A stretch of DNA of 64,000 nucleotides. Source: Morella rubra (lineage: Eukaryota; Streptophyta; Magnoliopsida; Fagales; Myricaceae). The position numbers and the translations under genes are program-made. The stretch is from the NCBI GenBank assembly GCA_003952965.2, contig CM025856.1, positions 16,628,816-16,692,815 on the forward strand. Reading direction: 5' to 3'. Positions 1 to 13,064 of this stretch are shown in pieces (position 1 is the stretch's first letter; each line of letters starts with the position of its first letter). The notes below the pieces were generated by a model. It searched no databases. It saw nothing but the letters and a program-made list of their open reading frames with translations, and was not told the DNA's origin.

Positions 1-2302
1 CAGGGTTTGGAGCAGGGGAGGGAGTTCGGGGATCTTGTTTGCGTATTGACATGCGACGAATCGTTCTGTAAACAGGACAGACAGAAACTGCAGTGAGGAT
101 TTTCTCATGGACCCCCTCAGATTTTGAGCTACTGTGGTTCTCTTCCATTGATGACTAGGGCGAAATAAACAAGTTTAGAGTAGTAAGCTTTTGGTGGGTG
201 ATAGCTGAGAGCAATGCTCTGGGATGGCTGGGGAAGCACCTATTTATCTTGTGCAAATGGGGAGACTGGTTGAACATGAAAAAAACAGTTCAGTAAGATG
301 GGTGCAATTAAAATATAGGGAGGAACTTGTTCTTATCCTTGTGTGAGAAACTCGTTTCTCCATTTGAGATTGCTTGGGGGAAAGTTTGGCCAAGATTCAC
401 ACAGGGGAAAGCTTTGTCATATTTTCCAGGAGTGATAAGATGTTTTGGGATCATATTCCAACTTTTTGTGCCCTCGTTTTCTACAAAAAAAAAAATAGAA
501 TCTTTCAAGTGCAACCAATACAGTACCATTTATTGCGTGATTCGGAAGCGCTCTGGCCATTACACACAACAGCTAGTTTTGGAAAAGGGTGTGAAACATT
601 TGGCCAGAGGACTCCAGCAAGCATCTTGGTGGGTATTGGATTCGAAAGAGGCCTGAAAGTTCACAGATAAACAAAGACCAGAATTTAGCCACAGTAATCT
701 CTTGTTTTGGTTATAATACTACCACGCAAAACTCGTGACTCCTTTAATCCTAATGTGAAAGCTTAGAAGAGTGGGGAGGAAAAGCACTTGGAACGGAAAG
801 TCCCGAATCCTTTGTAGTTTTTTTATTTCCGGAAACTTCTCTAGCACATAGTAATATGCTTCGTCAGATATCCAATACCGCAATTATGACCCCAATCCAG
901 CAATCAAAGCTGCACTCCAATCTTACTGCCAAAACTATCACTTATTCCATAAGTTTAAGTTAATAAGAAAATAAAAAAATTTATTATTTTAATTATATTT
1001 TTAATACTCCCCTCATATGTGTTTCGGACTCTCTTTTTAATTGAGAGACCCAATACGTATAATATTTAATTGAAAATAAGACAGAGTGCAAAGTCAAGTC
1101 TCAAAAGTCATTATATATACAGTATAAATAATGTTAATTCATTTTGAGATGTCTTTTTATTTTAAGTAAAAAATTTAAATAGACTCAAATTAGGCCCTAA
1201 TCTAAACAAACTCAAAGTCCCTACAATCTTAGTCCGCGATGAAGGAACACAAAGGCCCCACAACATTCCAATTTTGAGAGGTCTTTTTCTAGTTCCAGTT
1301 GTACGCGAATATATCAACCGCATCAGCAAGCTTCTGTTTTTCTCGTCAATCTTTTCTAGTTCACGTGTCTTGCTCGTGTCCCTACCCGCCTCCAAATGTG
1401 AAGGTTAACCCACCAGATCACCATAAATGAAATTCTTAAAAAACACGAACGAATAATTTCCACTTCAAATTGTAATCTCAGCAAACAAGCGAAGTTATAG
1501 GCGAAAAACCGTATCACCCCCTGTATTGATCCGAAAGAAATATCCTATGAAAGCCATCCCTTATCTCCTGCTCTACTCAGTAGTTTTGTTCTTGATAAGC
1601 CTCATGCTTTACACAATATCCATTTATTTCTGTGATAAAAAGTAGGCAATATTTGTGTGTTGCTTCCCGTATTTCAATTTCAGACTTATTTGGATGGCTG
1701 CAAGCAAGAGCGAATGAGTGCCAACTATAACCACTAACGCTATAGAACCCCTTTTTCTTGCTCTGCAGCTCTTCAATCGGAGAACGGAAAAGGCTTTGTC
1801 CTCCATGCTTCAAGCCTCTGCACCTCCAAAGAAAGCACTTGGCCACTTCCACAACACCCCTCCCTGAGTAGAAAAAGGAGAAGGTGTCTACCACGACCTA
1901 TGTTCGAAAATTCATCATAATATCCATCTAATATCAAGGTAGCTTAATAGGACAAAAGAGGGTTCCTCCTGCCGTTTGAAGTGCTTAGCAACTTGGTGAA
2001 AGAAAATGGGTAGCTGCATTGAATCTGTACGAGTCCCCTCGATCTATCGGGGATGTAAATAATTTACAATAATTTACACTTCAGAAGATCCCAAGAACAT
2101 TCCGACAAGACTCTCATCCATGACTTAAAGCACAATACATGTTGGGACTATTTCCCTAAACATAATTAAATCTCAGACTTGCTAATATAGAAGCTGTAGA
2201 TATGAGTAAATTGTGGTGCTGAAGAACGTTTTAGGCCTCAAGATTCTGAAATACAATCCTTCATGTCGGATGTATGGTTGCTCGAATTATAGAAGCAGAA
2301 TG
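1..2302. other. intergenic, no gene recognised
   Basis: Both strands hold only short open frames without a recognisable family or supporting splice signals. The last few hundred bases should include the 3' UTR of the minus-strand RING ligase that ends at 2303. AT-rich stretches lie around 960-1190. Confidence 0.5.
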
Positions 2303-5300
2303 TCAATGCCGGAATGTCTTCACTACCTGCTCAATTCTGTGCCGGCAAAGAGGACAGTTGGTCAAATGTGAAGAGCATGTCGTACAACAGCACATATGAC
2401 CACACCTGAAAAACATAACCAGTAGGTCAGTTGGTCAATTTGATTTTTGGTATGTCATGCAACAACAGGAGCATTCTTGAGGGGACAGAGCTAGAGGTGG
2501 ATTTGATTATCTCAAATAACAGCCCATTTAACTTTTAATGCACTAAGTAACCACATTTCAAAGACATTGATCTTATATATATTCGAACCATGGTATCTCA
2601 TGATTTGCCCCAATGCCTCGAGCTAGTGAACAACTGGGTAACTTTCATTGACATTCAAATTAACTCAACCCCTTGCTCCCAAGTACCTAAAGCTAGATCG
2701 TGGTGAGTGACATATCAAAGTTCAAAAGTAAGATTTTAAAAGGGACGAAGAAACCAAGTATCCAGCTCCACAAACATAAAAAGTGTGTCCCTAGCATCCA
2801 TTCTCCTGAATATGCATAATTGCAGCTGTGAGACTAGCATTATGCAACATGAATATGCATAATCGCAGCTGTAACACAACTTGTATCAATGTTTGGACAG
2901 AAACAGATGGTAACACATGGTTTTTAATCTCCACAAAGTTAATCATGCTTAATATGGACAGGAAGGATCAATAAGCCAGTGCAGAAATTCTTCAAACATA
3001 GCTGAAAATGCTTGCAAAGAAAAGAGGCTTATTCCTTTATTCTCAATGCTGTCACATCCCCATTGGAAATTTAGAAGTTGGAGAGAAACATATAAATGGG
3101 ACAGCCTCACAGACAAATTGGCATAGAAGTAAGTACTATGTGCCTAAAAGAAGGAAGAGGAAGCTGGTTTTCTTACGGGACAAAAACGGCATTGTACTCC
3201 TGCTCAAGACATATGACACAAATATCCGGCATTAGACGGTCTCTTTTAGCACCATCTGATTCGCTGTCAGCTTTTTCAGTTAAACCTGAAAAATGAATGG
3301 CCGCTTTAAGTACAGTATTCAAACAGAATCTGCCGAAGTTACATTATATAGACATTCAATCTTTTACCTTGATTATCTTGTACTGATCTCTTGGCGGCAG
3401 CAGCAAGAACCCTACATGTTCAGAATTTTTTTAACACTTTTCTGGACAGAGAAAGAAAATTGTTTTTTTTTTCTTGCTTTGGTTGGGTTTTTTTTTTTTT
3501 TGGGGGGGGGGGGGGGGAGAAGAGAAGAGAGAGGAAGAAATTTTTTAAGAATGATAAATGTAAGGCATTTTTCTAATTCCCACAGGATATAATGAAGAGT
3601 GTGCTTGAGGTAAACACCAAACATTGTCAAACCCGGTAATCTTAGCACATTAAAGTCCAACGCTTTTCTTTCACAACCTGCCCACTTCCCAAGATTTGCA
3701 TGAGATGATCAATAGCTTTGGGAGAAACATAAAATGGCCCCTTATGAGGTCGCTGAATCCGAATTGTTCCAACATCCAACATCATCTTTGACAGCCTGAT
3801 CACAAATATAAAGAACGAATAAATAAATGGAGCCAGATAAATCAATATTCATCAATGTCCATGATCCATCACCAGAAGATGGAGATGCAAAGATCATTTC
3901 TTTCTCCAAGTATTTAGTCATTGCGGAGATCTAATCTAACCTCGGATAAATTCAAATACTGTCCTCCATACTATGTTAGATTCCCCCGCCCCCCACCAAA
4001 AAAAACCCATGAAAAAAGATCAGATCCATGGGAAAAGCTTATCATTGTGTTGTATGGTTTTCAGATTATATCATCACAGAATATGTTGTAGTCAAGGGAA
4101 TGTGGGGCCCAAGTTCACCAAATAAATGAAATATAAAGTGGCAGGTCATGCATGGAGCTTTTTGCTGATCTAATAGGCAAGAAAATCAAAATTTTCTCTA
4201 GCTATACAGTACTTACATGTCTTAGCCCTTCCCACTTCCCTGCCCCTCTCTTTCTCGCATGTAATATATAATCTTGCTAATATCTATGCATTACTTTGGC
4301 CACGTGTTGACAGAACGTAGGCAACTTAAAAGAGGAAGTTCAAATTCAAGCAGATTGATTTAAAGTGGACACAGCTTAAGAGAAGTAAATTATTACAATT
4401 CTCGCCAACAAAGAAAATCTCCCAATACAATTTATAAGTTAAAAATAAAAAGCAACAGACAGAATATTGCTCATTCTAGTTATCCAGTTTTTTACTAACT
4501 AAATGTACCACATAGTGCTCAAAATTATGAACCCTACGTTGACAGTGTTTACGCGCTTCTGTTGAAGGCAAAAATAATTTAGAATTTGATTCTTATAGCA
4601 ATACCTCGCCAACCACAGTCAAGGAAGTGCCGGTGGGAAGTACTCGTTCAATTCGCTTGACTCCAAGCATCTATAATATGTAAATAACATCACAATACTT
4701 CACCCAAAATTTTGTCTGTGCTTGACTATGAAGCAATGAATCGCGAATAAAACATACCTTTAGGCCTTGGAGATAGTCTAATGTTCCACGTACAAGGGAT
4801 CTGCCTGACTCTTCAAACACCTCACTTCCAACTGGTAATGCAAAACTGGATGCATTTCGAGCTCCTACCACATACACACGACCCGTTCCATCATCCTATT
4901 ACATAAGAACCAAGGACACACTCATAATCCCACAAGTCCAACCTTACAGGTTATGTGAAAATTGCCTTCCATCACCAAAACATTGCAGTGCAATAGCTCA
5001 AGGAGAGCAAACCACAGAGAGAGAGAGAGAGAGAGAGTAGAGAGAGAGAGAGAGAGAGGCAGTCCATTACCAGATACCATGGAACTTCCTTACTCATGGA
5101 TAGCATCAAAGCAGAATCCTGTATCCATGAGCCAGCATCATTGTGCTTCAGAAAATGTTGTTCTGCCTGTATATACATCCATATCAAACCAATGTGACAT
5201 ACAGATTACAAGAAGTAAAAGACAAGACATCTTTTCTTAAGAAAATTTATATCAATTGTACTCTGTTTCATAGATGTGTACCGTTTCCTCCACAATGACA

Positions 5301-7487
5301 CCCCGTAGACCACTGAACTCACAGTTGATTGGGGTTTCAGAACTAACTCTTCCAGAAATCGTGACAACCAAAGGTAATATACACCCAGCATCCAACAATT
5401 GTGCTGAAAAGTGAAAGAACACAAATTCCTCATCAAGGAACATATCCCAGCAGATTAATCACATTATAATGAAAGAAGTTATCCCAACACAGGTTCCAAG
5501 TGGAGGCCCATTTAAAAATCAATTGTTATGTTTGTTTCAACGTTTTCTTATCTCAAAACAAGTTTTGTACTAAAAACATTTTCAATCTCTAATAAAATTT
5601 TATAAAAAAGCATTGGTCTCGGTCTCTATGACAAAACAACAGAAAAAAATATTCACAAGCACTTTTTAAATTTTTTTACAAATATCTTAGAAATATCTTT
5701 TCTATAGGGCCCACCACTTTAACACAAACACCCAAAAAGATACATCTCAACAAATTTTCTTAGTCGTTACAAAAAATGAAACAATTTTCCTCATCATCCA
5801 AACATAGCCTATATCTCAAGTACTTAACAGCCTCAGAAGAAAGCAGGAAAATTCACATTTTTTCTGATCTAATTCATTAAAGTCAAGTATGATACCATCC
5901 TATGCACACGGTTGATTTTTTAGTATCATACGCACACGGTTGATTTTTTTTAAAAAAAAAATTCAGAACAACTGACAAACGCAACGGTTGAAATTACAGA
6001 AGAGGCATTATATTACATTACTTGAGAGCAAACGTACATATATGCCAGTATACTAAATCACCCAAGCAACCTCAATAAGTCTTTCTCACTGCCAACAGAA
6101 CTTATATGGGGTCAACTAATCTCACATAGCTTATTAACAAAGATATGCCATTTGCATATCATGGGCAAAGTTCCCATTTTCTACACAGTCCTCACTACAC
6201 ACTATTATTGATATGCAGCCAACTTTGATCACCACTAAGGCTCAGCAGTTCATAATCTCACAGAAGCACCAGCCACATAGACTTCACTTGGACAAACAGC
6301 AACAATATATTTATAGTGAATATCGCAAGATATAATATCTAGGAAGTGACTGGTATAGTGAACTACATGTCATATATTTCAAGTTTATAAGGTTCCTTTT
6401 TGTTCAAATGACAGATGACAAGTTAAGTTAAGGAGCTATGTATTTATTAAGACACCTATGGGATATCAATATTGCTCTCACTCAAAAGGCTACATATATT
6501 ACACACACTCCCACTTCTTTGGGTTGGTAATTAATTTTAAGGGAATATTTTCTTCGAGCGTCTAAATTATCACTCAAATGTCATTTAACTATGAATTTCA
6601 TCACCTTTAGCCCACAAACTATCAAAAGACTGCTTTGTAGTAAGATCCTACAGTTGACCTCTGTAGAAAATAGACACAATATCAACAGTTGAAAACTATG
6701 ACAGGACCACTAATGAATTTTTGTAGTTTAAAGGCTCAAAGTGACGAAAATGGTACTTTGAGAGTTCAAAATGACATTTAACCCATAATGTAGAGGCGAA
6801 AAGTGATGCTTTCCCTTACTTTTATGTTCCAAGTCACGGAAAAGGTGATAAAGTTCAGAGGGAATATACTAACTTTTTTTCAAATGTAATATACACTTTG
6901 TCATATTCATAGAAATACGTTTAAGGGAGCCAAGGAGTAGAAAAGTTTAAACCTTAAATGTTTATAGAGTTAAAAGACATCTTTTAGCTTTTCCAAGTGT
7001 TTAGAATCAAAAAATTGAATTTATGATTACCAAACGAAATCACCCTATAAGCAACTACTTGGCCAATTATGAACCCAACTGATTAAGATCGAAATATACA
7101 AACTATCAAGAAATGAATATTCCAGTCTCTCAAAAGGCATATACCCAATTCTTTCAACTGATTCACCCGAGTGACTGACTTAAGAATCTCTGCGTCCCTG
7201 TAGCATCGGAAAAGACCAAAAGAAAAACATTGATCAGAAACCAAGCCCCCCAAAAAATCATTGGCAGCCACCATTCTCAGTGCGGATTATTGTGCAGAAC
7301 ATAATACAGCCCATCGCAACAAATATAAGATCCTGTACTGAATAGGGAACAATTTAGCGTAATGTAAACTAATGTTTTTCAAACAAAAACAAGGGCAATT
7401 AAGCACGAACCGTCCACTGCTCCTTCCAAGAACGTAAAGAGCAGCTGCACTCAAGCAGCAACTGAGTCCACCCCACGGAATCACCAT
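2303..7487 (-). CDS. SP1/MUL1-like RING E3 ubiquitin ligase, one exon damaged
   Basis: Exons read on the minus strand: 7487-7411, 7197-7145, 5403-5282, 5166-5071, 4895-4758, 4670-4605, 3795-3678, a damaged exon near 3660-3590, 3411-3368, 3285-3177 and 2405-2303. All junctions except those of the damaged exon are GT-AG and keep frame. The start MVIPWGG follows the SP1 family and is followed by a membrane segment (about residues 5-22). The middle is the GIDE/BAM region (VTRVNQLKEL, TPINCEFSGLRGVIVEET, SWIQDSALMLS, RPHKGPFYVSP). The C-terminus is a C3HC4 RING (CVICLEQ, CGHMCC, CPLCRHRI). SP1 and SPL1/2 are outer-envelope ligases of plastids and peroxisomes; animal MUL1 is mitochondrial. The exon for the second membrane helix reads GLTMFGVYLKHTLHYIL then WELEK, lacking the family's arginine run and a usable splice donor. 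It is either a pseudogene, an allele with a lesion, or a sequence error. Family call is firm; activity is not. Confidence 0.85.
3488..3517. repeat. homopolymer T14-G16
   Basis: Fourteen T followed by sixteen G, directly next to the damaged exon of the RING ligase. Such tracts often cause sequencing and assembly errors, so nearby frame problems should be read with caution. Confidence 0.95.
5016..5058. repeat. GA microsatellite in a RING-ligase intron
   Basis: Two (GA)n runs separated by TAG, located between the exons at 5166-5071 and 4895-4758. A second GA run lies at about 7793-7815 near the 5' end of the same gene. Confidence 0.95.
5525..5812. mobile_element. MITE-like AT-rich element in an intron
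   Basis: The stretch is bounded by TATGTTTGTTT on the left and, inverted, AAACATAGCC on the right. It is AT-rich and non-coding and lies inside RING-ligase intron 2. The terminal repeats are short, so the ends are uncertain. Confidence 0.35.
6530..6835. mobile_element. foldback-type MITE in RING-ligase intron 2
   Basis: Imperfect inverted repeats: ACTCAAATGTCATTTAAC near 6572 matches, inverted, AAATGACATTTAACCC near 6768. Flanking words about not exceeding the element also pair. No coding capacity. Likely a short non-autonomous element. Confidence 0.4.
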
Positions 7488-7792
7488 TTCAACCAGCTCC
7501 GCACCAAAAAAAAAAAAGGAAGAAAAAACCCTAATTTCAAGCAGCTCTGCCAAAAGTGTTCATTGCAGGACCAAACGAAGAGCAGAGAAGCAGAGCGAAG
7601 AACTGATAAAACTTTCACCCGAAGAACGCAATATCGAAAGCTCTAACGAAGTAAATGGTGGAAGAAGCTCGGGAATTAGGGGTTCAGAGAACGAGAGAGA
7701 GCGAGAGTCTACGAGAAGAGGATATATCGGGAATAGAAGAATATAAATCGTTGTTACAAGCTTTTTTTTCAATAATTAAACGTCTCCGGATG

Positions 7793-7815
7793 AGAGAGAG
7801 AGAGAGAGAGAGAGA
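7793..7815. repeat. GA microsatellite near RING-ligase 5' end
   Basis: (GA)n lying about 300 bases upstream of the proposed start codon at 7487. It is probably in the promoter or 5' UTR. GA/CT tracts are common just upstream of plant genes. Confidence 0.9.
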
Positions 7816-8597
7816 ATAGGATGCGAGGAGTGGAGGAGGAGGAGAAGGAAGAGAGGGAATGTGGGCGATGACGGTGCTTTTGGTTTGGCTATAGCCTATG
7901 GCACGCCGGCTGCCTGCCCACGACTTGCCGTGCACACACTAATTCGTTTGGCTCTCCCCAAGCCGCGCCAAAAGCATGATAAGACGACTGGTTTTTTTAT
8001 AAGCCAGAAACAAAAAACAAAAAACACTGTCGCCGCTTCCGTCTAAACGACGTTCGCATACAATATACGATGCCATGCTTGTGACGGATTGTCTCCTAGC
8101 TACAGGGCAGTTTAGCTTCTCTGGAATTTTTTTTTAAAAAAAATTTCTAAGCTTAATAATATAATCTCAAAAAATTTTTTACATACCCTAATAAATTTTA
8201 ATATCAAATTCTAATAAAACTCAATTTTCTATGCAATATAAAAAAAACTCTAGATATGTATCATCTGTCACAAATTCTAATACCATTTAATTATAAAAAA
8301 AATCTCTATCCACTTATTTTATCTACAATTTTTCATAAATTCCAATAAAATTTTTTACAAATCCCTATGTTTAACTCAAAATAAATTTCCCTAATTCGAA
8401 GTATAAATTTTTTTAACATACTAACATAAGATGCGAACTCAATAGCAAGTGTTCGAATTCGGCAACTGTTTATCAAAAAAACAAAAAAGAATTCGGTAAC
8501 TGCGCCTAACAATGCAACCAACTAGAGTGTTACATGTGTCACAACTGACATGTCAGAGATGACATGCTGGATACTCAGTGACAGGTCACGACATTTT

Positions 8598-8812
8598 AGG
8601 GGAGCATTGAAGTAAAAATTTTGAGATTTAGAAATTTTGAAAGTTTCGTGGTTTATAAAAAAATAAAAAATTTTATGAGATTCGATGAAAAAGTGAATAG
8701 AGAGAAGATTTAAATAAATATTATAATAAAAAGAATAAATTGATGAGAAGAGAAATAATATTTTATAATTTTTTAATGAAGGTGAAAATGTTTACCTCTG
8801 AACACTATCTTG
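8598..8812. mobile_element. MITE-like element
   Basis: It starts with GGGGAGCATTGAAGTAAAA and contains several AAATTTT words. It ends near AATGTTTACCTCTGAACAC. Non-coding and AT-rich, and resembles the AAAATTTT-rich elements elsewhere in the window. Confidence 0.35.
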
Positions 8813-8873
8813 ATTCGTGTGCGTGCGCATCAAAAAAAAAAATCCCTGAAATTCAAATTACTCTAAATAATCC

Positions 8874-9104
8874 TATGTTTGTTCGTTTTAGTAAAATTTT
8901 AAAGAATTTTAAAGTATAGTGTGAATATTTAATTGATGTTAGAATTTTATCGGTATTTATGTAAAAGTTGTTAAGTAGTATTGATGTTTATAAAAATAGT
9001 AATGTTAAATTGTGTTAGTATTTATATATAATTAATATTATGCTTATAATTTTAAAGGATTAATTCGAATTCTAAAAATTTCAATCAAAACAAATACGCC
9101 CCTA
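8874..9104. mobile_element. MITE, ATGTTCGTTTTG family, copy 1
   Basis: It begins with TTTGTTCGTTTTAGTAAAAT and ends with CAAAACAAATACGCCCC. The interior (GTGAATATTTAATTGATGTT and the following 100 bases) aligns base by base with the copy at 33270-33490. No open frame. Confidence 0.6.
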
Positions 9105-11083
9105 GCTCTCTCCATTTGACCAATCAACGAGCTCCAGTCAAACTCTGACAGAGAAACTGCTCTCGTCGAGAACTCCAAAAATACTTCTTACCTTTTCAAC
9201 TCTCCAGGGACATAAACTCAGACAATCCCAATAGCTACAGAAAGAACTCCCCACCCGAGAAGCATCTACTTTCATGGCACTGCTCTGGTCTCACACGATC
9301 CTTTATGCAACAAATTATTGTAGAGATAACAATCAGATATTTGCAAGTCTCTAGTCTCTACCTCGGTTACACTCCTCAACATCAATTCCCAGCAGCTTGG
9401 AACTCTGGAAAATGAGTCCCTAATGGAACTTCAAACAGGCAGATATTTGCAAGCACAACAGCAAATACTTGCAAATAAGAAAGAATTCTGCAGGAAGAAG
9501 AATAGGGTCCCTACAGCCACAATAGCAACTAAAAGAAAATAATTCCGTAGGCCCAACATGAATCCGGTGCTTCAAACATGATGGTCCGGTGCCTCATCAG
9601 CGATGGAATTATTGAGTAATCTTTGGAAGGAATACGAATACGTCTATGATAACAACAATTCTCTACTCCTTTCGAGAGAAATATATATCTTTTATATATA
9701 TATATCAACAATTCTCTACTCCACAGTAAAAGTTGTACAACAAACAGTCGTAGCTTTAAGGCATCACTGAACAGAGATCTTCACAAAGATGTTAGAGGCT
9801 ACTTATTATTTGAAGAAGCCATTTTTAACCGGCCTATCACAAGAATTTATTAGGCCAAAAGTCTAAGAGATTTAGACTTAAAGTCCAGTATTTAGGACGG
9901 GTTGAAAGGTCCAAAATCTTCTTCCTTCTTCCTGCAAGTAAAATAACACACTAGAACTCAGAGTCCTCCCGTAAGGAGATTTCTCCGATGTCATTGTCAA
10001 TCTTTGTCATCTCTACTCTTTTTTCTCAGTTTTTGTCTTTATTTGTGAAAGTTTGAGAAAAAGAAATGTGTACCTTTCTTTCCTTATCTTCCTCTTTTTA
10101 TCTTCTTTGTTGCTATCCCACTTAGGCTTCAACCTTATTATTTCTCTAGGCTATCTATCATTCTTTTCCAACGTTACCACTCTCATCTCACATTTAATGA
10201 AGGTTGGAATCGTCAGAATTGGTCTCCCCCGAATGACCCGAACCAACACCTTTTATCTTTCTCCTTTACCATAAGTTCATTTAACAGTAACAGAGAATAA
10301 TTACTATTCCTGACGTTAGTTTATTTATCCAATAAAAAATGTACATCAGTTTTCTTTACAATCCTCCAATCGTCGGGTCAAACCCATTCTATCATACAAG
10401 CTTGTTTTTTGAGCCTTAAGTTACAGGCCTTTGTTGTTAAGGAAAATTTCTCCTCCATCATTATTCATTTACATTTTTTGTGTTATATTTCAAAGGTTAT
10501 ATTTGGGATGCAGGTGTCAAAAAAATAACGCTCAACTATGCTGGCATAGTAGCATTAGCTGCTATCTCACTTTTATTTTAACCTTTAAGGCAGCCGGTTC
10601 TAAAACTAAATAGGTAATTTGCTTGAATTGGGACATGGATATGTGTTGAATCATAACTTATCTTGGAAGTTTAAGCTGATAGAACAAAAAAATGTTAATT
10701 TAATCGTTCTACTTGATTGACACCAATTCTAATATCACCTCTTTTTTAACAATAACACAAAATTGTAACAAAATTTTGAAACCAAACACAATTTAGAGTG
10801 TATAGCTATTTGGTCCTACATATAAGAAAAGAAGTAAAAGTAAAATTTTGAAGTGTGTTTGATAAAAGTAAAATTTGGTCAAAATTTTAACAAGCCAAAC
10901 ACCATGTAAAGGAAATTATAAACATTTGAGTAATAAAAGATTAAAATACACAACAAGAAATTTGCCCTTTAGCGACAAATTTATCAGCAGCGAACCTAAG
11001 TTCAAAGCCCCAAAGACTTCGAACACAATTTTTTAGCCATGAGATCACGTTGAGTTAGTACGATGATATTGGATCAAAGAACT
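9105..11083. other. intergenic between RING ligase and GDSL gene
   Basis: No coding region recognised. It contains small dispersed repeats (CAGATATTTGCAAG at about 9331 and 9437; CAACAATTCTCTACTCC at about 9652 and 9706) and a MITE-like unit near 10738-10905. Confidence 0.5.
10738..10905. mobile_element. MITE-like element, CCAAACAC ends
   Basis: Contains AGTAAAAGTAAAATTTTGAA followed by TGTGTTTGATAAAAGTAAAA and ends in AAGCCAAACACCATGT. The same order of words recurs at 18905-19165 and 33540-33632, showing a dispersed family. Confidence 0.5.
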
Positions 11084-12828
11084 CTATTTTTTCTCAGGGC
11101 GGTTCAACGAACTTGAATCCCAGAAGATACTGATCATTCTCTGAGGTGGGTCTAAATAATCCCCTGTTAATATCTGGGATGAAACATGTTCATTTGCAGC
11201 TTCTGTGTAGTGGTTTCCATCCCAGTTCACGTACTCTACAGTATTATTGCATGGTGTTGCTGTCACCACGCTCCCATTTAGATTTTTGGTTTGGCCACAA
11301 GCAATTCGGTTGTCAAAGTTCAATGGTAAGCCACCATACCCGCAGCAAGCCGCTAAAGGTTGTGTAAATCCTGAGACGCAAAGTTCATATAGATTCAGCT
11401 ATATATCTGAAAAAAGAGTTCAATACAGCAAGTAAATTGCAAACAGTGATTTGAGATGAAGAAGAGAACTTGCCATATTGAGAATAATTAGAAATGAGGT
11501 CGAGTTTTATCGAGAAGATGTCAACATAAGTGAAGTTGGCTTCAGGCAATTGTACCCGGAATTTTGTACAAAGATCATGCAATTGCATGTTGAATTGAGT
11601 AGCAGCATGGTTATGGGAGTTTACGCATCCAAACTGGTCGAGTTTGGATGGGTCTTTTCCAAATGTTGCAATGATTCGAGGTAAGCATCCAAGGGGACCA
11701 GTGCTGTGGATCCAAAACTTCCTTGCACCACCCTCATAATACAATCTCTGAAGACCACCAAAAGAAAAGAGAGCTTTATTTGGCGATTGGTTGTTCTACT
11801 AAAACCATTTGGACTAATTGACTTATTTAGGGAGAAAGATGGTTCCACCTTAATTACAGTCTCAAACTCGGTTAGAATAATCGGAATGAAAGCAATTACT
11901 TCGGCTTCCGATTTTGAATAAAATGCACCATCAAGATCATTCTGACCTATATCAAACATGTAGACGGCCTGCTTGAAAGACTCTTCAGAAGGAAGGTATC
12001 TTGATAGTTTCTTGTCTGTAACAAACACCACAAATTTTGATCACAAGTCCTTGCAATAACCTTTTACTGAACATTAATCTTAACCTTACATTTGTCCATA
12101 GCATTTACCTTTTGTTAATAAATGGACTCGAGCCTTAAATCTGACAAATTGAGCAACTTGAATCCCCAAGGAAAAAGGGCTTGTAGAGGCTGCATTGGCT
12201 GGACGTATAGTAGACCCTCCTGTCGCAAAGTTGCACCCTGTCCAGAAGTCTGGCGCACCAACAGAATCCAAATATGGATTGAGAAATGGAAGGTCCATTG
12301 CATTCACTGCAATCCCATAAAGCTGAAATTAGACGGCAGACTCTAATACATTCAAACCTACTATCTGGTTTCCATCCGTTACTGCAGCAGCGCATGTGAC
12401 TTCGAAGCTTTAGGCCTATTGTACTGCAATGACTTACAGCAAACATATTGCGTTCAATTTGCTAAATGCGAAAAACCATTTTTCTTGCTTCCATGTGCAC
12501 GAGCACAATTGCATATATTGACGTAAATAACGACATTTGACAATATCTTCGCATGCTCATAGACTGAAGTAGTTAGAACAAAAGACAGATTACTTAGGAA
12601 ATCAATGATCAAACGGCCATCACAGAATCGTCCAGATGGCATAAGGAAGTAGGTTTGCCCATTGGGTGGTCCAACCGGGAAAGCAACTCCTGCAGCCAAG
12701 CCACCGGTGTCCGAATTCGAATCGCCGAAGTTGAAAACAGCCGGAAAACTGAAGTTGGCAGGGCTAACAATAGGCAAGATGAAGAGGGTCATGGCAAGTA
12801 CTCGAAACATAAAAACTTTTGGAGCCAT
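11084..12828 (-). CDS. GDSL esterase/lipase, plant SGNH hydrolase
   Basis: Five exons: 12828-12594, 12306-12109, 12015-11849, 11747-11474 and 11370-11084, giving 386 residues, normal for the family. A signal peptide covers about residues 1-25. Block I is FNFGDSNSDTGG with the nucleophile Ser37. Block II is CNFATGG. Block III is GQND with Gly168 and Asn170. Block V is WDGNHYTEAAN with Asp342 and His345. All catalytic and oxyanion positions are therefore present. Such enzymes are usually secreted and hydrolyse ester bonds of lipids, cutin or acetylated wall polymers; the substrate cannot be told. Intron 4 starts with GCAAGT and ends in AG, a GC-AG intron. An in-frame Met exists at 13017 but the signal peptide favours 12828. 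The gene is head-to-head with mitochondrial EF-Tu, 389 bases apart. Confidence 0.93.
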
Positions 12829-13046
12829 AGCTGAAGAAAGCTGGCTTGCTCTGTTACTCAATGGATGACACAACTTACGGTCTACCTTCCTTGGATGTGG
12901 CTGGAATGTGAAGATAAATTCCTTGTAAGTTTTGCTTAGGAAGAAACATTCTCCTTGTAAGGTTGGCAAGACCAGGGGTGTCTTGCAAGATGAATTAATG
13001 CTATTATTTTGATCCAAAAAATGCTTGTACCAGTTAATTGCCCATA

Positions 13047-13064
13047 TGGGCTGGGCTGTGGGCT
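13047..13064 (+). promoter_or_regulatory. three overlapping site II-type TGGGCT motifs
   Basis: TGGGCT occurs at 13047, 13052 and 13059, about 155-170 bases upstream of the EF-Tu start and inside the shared 389-base interval with the GDSL gene. TGGGCC/T site II elements are bound by TCP factors and are enriched upstream of plant genes for mitochondrial and translation proteins. Telo-box-like AAACCC words follow at about 13126 and 13151. Confidence 0.55.

Noticed and set aside
308..670. Open frames of 73-109 residues at the left edge
   Set aside because: No family resemblance, overlapping frames on both strands, no splice context.
3293..3660. Open frames of 82-99 residues on both strands
   Set aside because: Caused by low-complexity T/G and GA tracts and by RING-ligase exon pieces.
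12829..13017. N-terminal extension of the GDSL esterase from an upstream Met
   Set aside because: The downstream Met at 12828 gives a normal signal peptide directly before the GDS block; the extension has no family match and lies in the probable 5' UTR.
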